In this document: positions 60,383 to 64,000 of the stretch, one piece after another
Position numbering within the stretch: position 1 is the stretch's first letter
How the letters are laid out: each line of letters begins with the position of its first letter
Assembly: GCF_001612885.1 (NCBI RefSeq)
Contig: NZ_BDBH01000001.1
Span: 434,001 to 498,000 of the forward strand
Direction of reading: 5' to 3'
Origin: Nocardia harenae NBRC 108248
GTDB taxonomy: Bacteria; Actinomycetota; Actinomycetes; Mycobacteriales; Mycobacteriaceae
DNA length: 64,000 nucleotides
Notes under the pieces: model-generated
What the model saw: only the letters and a program-made list of their open reading frames with translations
The model's database searches: none
What the model was told of the DNA's origin: nothing
Position numbers and translations under genes: made by a program

Positions 60383-61468
60383 GTGCCGACCGACTACGAC
60401 ATCCTGGTGCTCGGCGCCGGCCAGGCCGGGCTCTCCGCGGCCTACCACCTGCGCCGCCGCGGCCTGCGGCCGGAGCACGACTTCCTGGTGCTCGACCACG
60501 CACCCGGCCCGGGCGGCGCCTGGCAGTTCCGCTGGCCGACGCTCACGCTGAGCACCGTGAACCGGGTGCACGACCTGCCGGGCATGGAGTTCGCCGAGAC
60601 GCTGCCGCCCGGCTCCGCGAGCGCGCCCGCCGCCACCGCCGTCCCCCGCTACTACGAGCGCTACGAGCGGCGCTTCGACCTGCGGGTGCGCCGCCCGGTC
60701 ACGGCCACGGTGGTCTGCGACCGCGCCCCCGAGCTGGCCGTGGAGACCGACACCGCGGGCACGCTGCGGGTGCGCGGGCTGCTGAACGCCACCGGCACCT
60801 GGGAGCACCCGTTCGTGCCGCACTACCCCGGCGCGGGCACCTTCCGCGGCAGGCAGCTGCACACCCACGACTACCGCACGCCCGGCGAGTTCGCCGGGCA
60901 GCACGTGGTGGTGGTCGGCGCAGGCATCTCCGCGGTGCAGCTGCTGGACGAGATCTCGACCGTCACCACGACCACCTGGGTCTCCCGCACCGCGCCGCGC
61001 TTCCGGGAGACGCCGTTCACCGAAGAGGACGGCCGCGCCGCCGTCGCCAGGGTCGAGGATCGGGTGCGCCGCGGCCTTCCGCCCGGCTCGGTCGTCTCGG
61101 TGACCGGCCTCCCGCTGGACGACCGGCTGCGCGCCGCCCGCGCCCGCGGCGTGCTCGACTGGAACCCGATGTTCAGCGCCATCGAGCCGGACGGCGTGCG
61201 CTGGGCCGACGGCCGCGCGCAGCGCGCCGACGTGATCCTCTGGGCCACCGGCTTTCGCAGCGCGCTCGACCACCTCGCCCCGCTGCGGCTGCGCGGGCCG
61301 GGCGGCGGCATCACCATGGACGGCCGGCTGGCCACCCGGGTCGCCGCCGACCCGCGCATCCACCTCATCGGCTACGGGCCGTCGGCGAGCACGGTCGGGG
61401 CGAACCGGGCAGGCCGGGCGGCGGCGACCGAGCTCACCGAGTACCTGGGTATCGGCCGGAAGGGCTAG
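60383..61468 (+). CDS. FAD/NAD(P)-binding monooxygenase-like oxidoreductase
   Basis: A 361-residue protein starting at GTG 60383. FAD-binding GAGQAGLS at ~10, NADPH-binding GAGISAVQ at ~178, and a C-terminal WATGFRS motif (~287). This is the layout of the flavin monooxygenase superfamily, shorter than the Baeyer-Villiger enzyme at 33514, and it lacks that group's fingerprint. The sequence WQFRWPTLTL resembles group-B or trimethylamine-like oxidoreductases. Substrate unknown. It is convergent with the aldo/keto reductase, with a 4-bp overlap of stop codons. Confidence 0.85.
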   Translation: MPTDYDILVLGAGQAGLSAAYHLRRRGLRPEHDFLVLDHAPGPGGAWQFRWPTLTLSTVNRVHDLPGMEFAETLPPGSASAPAATAVPRYYERYERRFDLRVRRPVTATVVCDRAPELAVETDTAGTLRVRGLLNATGTWEHPFVPHYPGAGTFRGRQLHTHDYRTPGEFAGQHVVVVGAGISAVQLLDEISTVTTTTWVSRTAPRFRETPFTEEDGRAAVARVEDRVRRGLPPGSVVSVTGLPLDDRLRAARARGVLDWNPMFSAIEPDGVRWADGRAQRADVILWATGFRSALDHLAPLRLRGPGGGITMDGRLATRVAADPRIHLIGYGPSASTVGANRAGRAAATELTEYLGIGRKG

Positions 61469-62319
61469 TCGAGCCCGGCGGTGAGGTCGTCGGGGTGGGG
61501 GCCGATGCGGGCGTCGGCGTCCAGGCCGCTGATCGCCTCGACCTGCTCGGTGGTGAGCTCGAAGCCGAAGACGTCGAAGTTGGACTCGATGCGCTCCGGC
61601 GTCACCGACTTGGGGATGACGATATTGCCGAGCTGCAGGTGCCAGCGGATGACGACCTGCCCCGGGGTGCGCTCGACCTGCTTGGCGATCGAGGTGATCA
61701 CCGGGTCGTCCAGCACCCGCCCCTGGCCGAGCGGGCTCCACGCCTCGGTGGCGATGCCGTGCGACTGGTGGAAGGAGCGCAGCGGCGCCTGGATGAGCCG
61801 CGGGTGCAGCTCGACCTGGTTGACCGCCGGAATCTCGCCGGTCTCGGCGATGATCCGCTCCAGGTGCGCGGGGGTGAAGTTGGAGACGCCGATCGAGCGC
61901 ACCCGGCCGTCGGCCTTGAGCGCCTGGAACGCCTTGAAGGTGTCGACGTAGCGGTCGGCCTTCGGGACCGGCCAGTGCACGAGGTACAGATCCAGGTAAT
62001 CGAGCCCGAGCCGCTTCATGCTCGCGTCGAAGGCGCGCAGCGTGGAGTCGTACCCCTGCTCGGAGTTCCACAGCTTGGTGGTCACGTAGACCTCGTCGCG
62101 GGAGAGCCCGGATTCGCGGATGGCGCGGCCGGTGCCCTCCTCGTTGCGGTAGATGGCGGCGGTGTCGATGCTGCGGTAGCCCACCTCCAGGGCCTTGGCG
62201 ACCACGGTCGCCGCCTCGTCCGCGGGCACCTGGAACACTCCGAAGCCGAGTTGCGGGATCACGTTCCCGTCGGGCAGGACGATCGTAGGTACAGCGCTCT
62301 TATCGCTTCGGAAAGTCAC
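61465..62319 (-). CDS. Aldo/keto reductase (2,5-diketo-D-gluconate reductase type)
   Basis: A 284-residue TIM-barrel enzyme. The catalytic tetrad is visible: Asp and Tyr in YRSIDTAAIYRNE, Lys in VTTKLWN, His in YLVHWPVP. The NADPH-binding end IPKSVTPERIESNFDVF fits the AKR5-type group. GTG 62319 follows a -10-like TACGGT by 6 nt, another leaderless layout. It reduces carbonyls with NADPH; the physiological substrate is unknown. Confidence 0.92.
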   Translation of the reverse strand: MTFRSDKSAVPTIVLPDGNVIPQLGFGVFQVPADEAATVVAKALEVGYRSIDTAAIYRNEEGTGRAIRESGLSRDEVYVTTKLWNSEQGYDSTLRAFDASMKRLGLDYLDLYLVHWPVPKADRYVDTFKAFQALKADGRVRSIGVSNFTPAHLERIIAETGEIPAVNQVELHPRLIQAPLRSFHQSHGIATEAWSPLGQGRVLDDPVITSIAKQVERTPGQVVIRWHLQLGNIVIPKSVTPERIESNFDVFGFELTTEQVEAISGLDADARIGPHPDDLTAGLD

Positions 62320-62331
62320 ACACCGACCGTA
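62320..62331 (-). promoter_or_regulatory. Leaderless -10 (TACGGT) of aldo/keto reductase gene
   Basis: On the minus strand TACGGT (62331-62326) is followed by 6 nt and then GTG 62319. No Shine-Dalgarno sequence. Confidence 0.45.
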
Positions 62332-62350
62332 GGAAAGGTTCGGCGAGGCG

Positions 62351-63925
62351 TCAACGACGCTTTTCGGTGTGTTGGCCCACCTGATCCGGCAAGCCGAGCG
62401 TCCGGAAGCGGTGGTACCTTGCCGCCGCGCGGCCGCCGTCCGGCGCGGCGGTGAGCTCGGCGAGCTCGTCGGCGATCGCCGCGACGGTGCGGCGGGCGAA
62501 GGCCACCGGCTCGGCGGCGGCGTCCGGCAGCTCGGGCACGATGCGATCGATCACGCCGTCGGCGAGCAGGTCGGGGGCGCCGATGCGCTGCGCGGCGGCG
62601 AGTTCGGCGGCGTGCCCGGTGTCGCGGTGCACGATGGCGCTCGCGCCCTCCGGCGGCAGCGGGGCGAGCCAGGCATGCGTGGCGGCGAGCACCCGATCGG
62701 CGGGGAGCAGGGCCAGCGCGCCGCCGCCCGCGCCCTGGCCGAGCAGCACCGAGAGGGTCGGGGTCGGCAGGGTGACGAGGTCGGCGATGCAGCGGGCGAT
62801 CTCCGGGGCGAGGCCGCGCTCCTCGGCCTCCTTCGAGAGCGCCGCGCCCGCGGTGTCGATGACGAGCACCAGCGGGAGCTCGAGCTCGCGGGCCAGGGCC
62901 ATGCTGCGGCGGGCCTCGCGCAGCGCGGCCGGGCCCATCGCCTCATGCAGCGGGGCGGCGTCGGGCACGGCGGGCCCGACTGCCTCGAAGCCATAGCCGG
63001 CGCGGTCGTGGCCGAAGACGACGCACGGCCGCCCGCGGAACCGGGCCAGCGCGTGCACCACCGTGCGGTCGTGCTCGCCCTGCCCGGTGCCGCTCAGCGG
63101 CACCCGGTGCGTCACGTGGCGCAGCAGGTCGCGCAGCCCTGGACGCTCCGGCTTGCGCGAGATGAGCACGGACTCCCAGGCCGAGGCGGCACCACCGGCC
63201 GCGCCGGGGGGAGGAACGAACCGGTCGGCTCTGCCTGCGGTGGCGTCGGGGACGACCTCCCCGCTGAGCACGCTCAGCGCGCGGTACGCGATCCGCCGGA
63301 ACACCGTGAGCCCGACGACCCCGTCGATCACCCCGCGCCGGTACAGGTTCTCCGCCGTCTGCACGCCGTCCGGGAACGGCTCGCCGTACAGCGCCTGGTA
63401 GACCCGCGGCCCGAGGAAGCCGATGAGCGCGCCCGGCTCGGCGAAGGTCATGTGCCCCAGCGAGCCCCAGGATGCGAAGACCCCGCCCATGGTGGGGTTG
63501 CGCAGGTAGACCAGGTACGGGTGGCCCGCCGCCTTGTGCGCGGCCACCGCCCCGGCGATCTTCACCATCTGCACGAAGGCGACGGTGCCCTCCTGCATCC
63601 GGGTGCCGCCCGAGGTCGGCGAGGCGACCAGCGGCAGCCCGAGTTCGGTGGCGCGCTCGATCGCCACCGTGATCCGCTCCGCCGCGGCGACCCCGATCGA
63701 GCCGGCCAGGAAGCCGAACTCGCACGCGAGCACCGCGACCCGGCGCCCCCGCAGCAGCCCTTCACCGGTGAGCACCGACTCGTCGGTGCCCGCTGCCGCG
63801 GCGGCCCTCGCCAGCTCCGCGCGGTACGAGCGCGATGCGCCCACCGGCACCGGTGGCCGGTCCCAGCTCACGAAGGTACCCGGGTCGAGCAGCCGATCGA
63901 TGAGTTCTCGTGCGGACGTGCCCAC
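62351..63925 (-). CDS. Acyl/acetyl-CoA carboxyltransferase, fused beta and alpha halves (AccD3-type)
   Basis: A 524-residue protein from GTG 63925. The N-terminal half is beta-type crotonase fold (ASPTSGGTRMQEG, NPTMGGVFASWG). The C-terminal half is alpha-type (LVIDTAGAALSKEAEERG, LGQGAGGGAL). Both halves in one chain match M. tuberculosis AccD3 (Rv0904c), which also lies next to echA6. No zinc-finger is seen at the N-terminus. The family transfers carboxyl from biotin to an acyl-CoA; the natural acyl-CoA for AccD3 types is not settled. It is 10 bp after an upstream gene, so in an operon. Confidence 0.88.
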   Translation of the reverse strand: MGTSARELIDRLLDPGTFVSWDRPPVPVGASRSYRAELARAAAAAGTDESVLTGEGLLRGRRVAVLACEFGFLAGSIGVAAAERITVAIERATELGLPLVASPTSGGTRMQEGTVAFVQMVKIAGAVAAHKAAGHPYLVYLRNPTMGGVFASWGSLGHMTFAEPGALIGFLGPRVYQALYGEPFPDGVQTAENLYRRGVIDGVVGLTVFRRIAYRALSVLSGEVVPDATAGRADRFVPPPGAAGGAASAWESVLISRKPERPGLRDLLRHVTHRVPLSGTGQGEHDRTVVHALARFRGRPCVVFGHDRAGYGFEAVGPAVPDAAPLHEAMGPAALREARRSMALARELELPLVLVIDTAGAALSKEAEERGLAPEIARCIADLVTLPTPTLSVLLGQGAGGGALALLPADRVLAATHAWLAPLPPEGASAIVHRDTGHAAELAAAQRIGAPDLLADGVIDRIVPELPDAAAEPVAFARRTVAAIADELAELTAAPDGGRAAARYHRFRTLGLPDQVGQHTEKRR

Positions 63926-63935
63926 GCGGGTGCGC

Positions 63936-64000
63936 TCAGTAGCCCTGCATCACCTTGCGCAGCGCGTACTCGGTGAGCGAGACCAGCGCCTGCTTGGCCG
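63936..64000 (-). CDS. C-terminal end of an unidentified gene (cut by window edge)
   Basis: Only the last ~21 codons are present, reading KQALVSLTEYALRKVMQGY before TGA 63938-63936. It is in the same direction as the carboxyltransferase and 10 bp before it. Too short to identify. Confidence 0.6.
   Translation of the reverse strand, partial: AKQALVSLTEYALRKVMQGY

Overview
The window is very GC-rich (about 70% or more by eye) and comes from a mycolic-acid actinobacterium, most likely Nocardia or a close relative. The evidence is a PPE/EspG type VII secretion pair, an EchA6 / NAPE-PLD-like / MT0933-like gene order that resembles Mycobacterium tuberculosis Rv0904c-Rv0909, an AccD3-type carboxyltransferase, an Rv1264-like adenylate cyclase, a LigD, and many GTG or TTG starts and leaderless genes. 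No name or locus tag was available, so the genus is an inference.

Bases 1-28098 hold three giant non-ribosomal peptide synthetase genes, all on the minus strand. In transcription order they are NRPS-C (28098-20680), NRPS-B (20650-10295) and NRPS-A (9929 to beyond the left edge). Each begins directly with an adenylation domain after a short Arg-rich tail. NRPS-C reads A-T-C-A-T-C-A*, where A* is a truncated adenylation domain lacking its ATP-binding motifs. NRPS-B follows after 29 bp and reads A-T-C-A-T-E*-C-A-T-TE, where E* is an epimerisation domain without its catalytic His pair. NRPS-B ends in a thioesterase although NRPS-A lies downstream, so two assembly lines, or one line that is not collinear with gene order, must be considered.

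Bases 28.7-36.5 kb are ordinary chromosome: a secreted M23 peptidase, a nitronate-monooxygenase-like flavoprotein, an HD-domain protein, a fatty-acyl-CoA ligase, a Baeyer-Villiger-type monooxygenase, a membrane-anchored Pro-rich protein and tRNA-Arg(CCT).

Bases 36.5-40.5 kb look like the remains of an integrative element. A truncated tyrosine recombinase ends 16 bp from the tRNA, followed by a tight minus-strand operon with two paralogous small H-x2-C-x4-C proteins. Divergent from it is a plus-strand operon of an XRE/TPR-like regulator and a 2H phosphoesterase. The base composition here is lower in GC than the flanks, and an AT-rich patch follows. This is the accessory part of the window.

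Bases 40.9-43.3 kb form a stress-sigma locus (DUF6325, SHOCT, SigF/SigB-type sigma factor behind a SigF-type promoter, RsbW-like anti-sigma). Bases 43.5-48.6 kb carry a small secreted protein, an Rv1264-like cyclase, a pseudouridine synthase, a metallophosphoesterase, a catalase-like protein and an AraC regulator. Bases 48.6-55.7 kb carry a CDF metal exporter, an ECF-type transporter with fused membrane and double ATPase domains, EspG, PPE and a glycine-zipper secreted protein. Bases 55.7-64 kb carry a minus-strand operon (EchA6-like, metallo-beta-lactamase fold, antitoxin-like, LigD, antitoxin-like), then an FAD monooxygenase, an aldo/keto reductase, an AccD3-type carboxyltransferase and the end of one more gene.

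Two patterns recur. Many genes have a -10-like hexamer 6-8 nt before the start codon and no Shine-Dalgarno sequence, which suggests leaderless transcripts. Several perfect or near-perfect inverted repeats sit on start codons or in divergent promoters.
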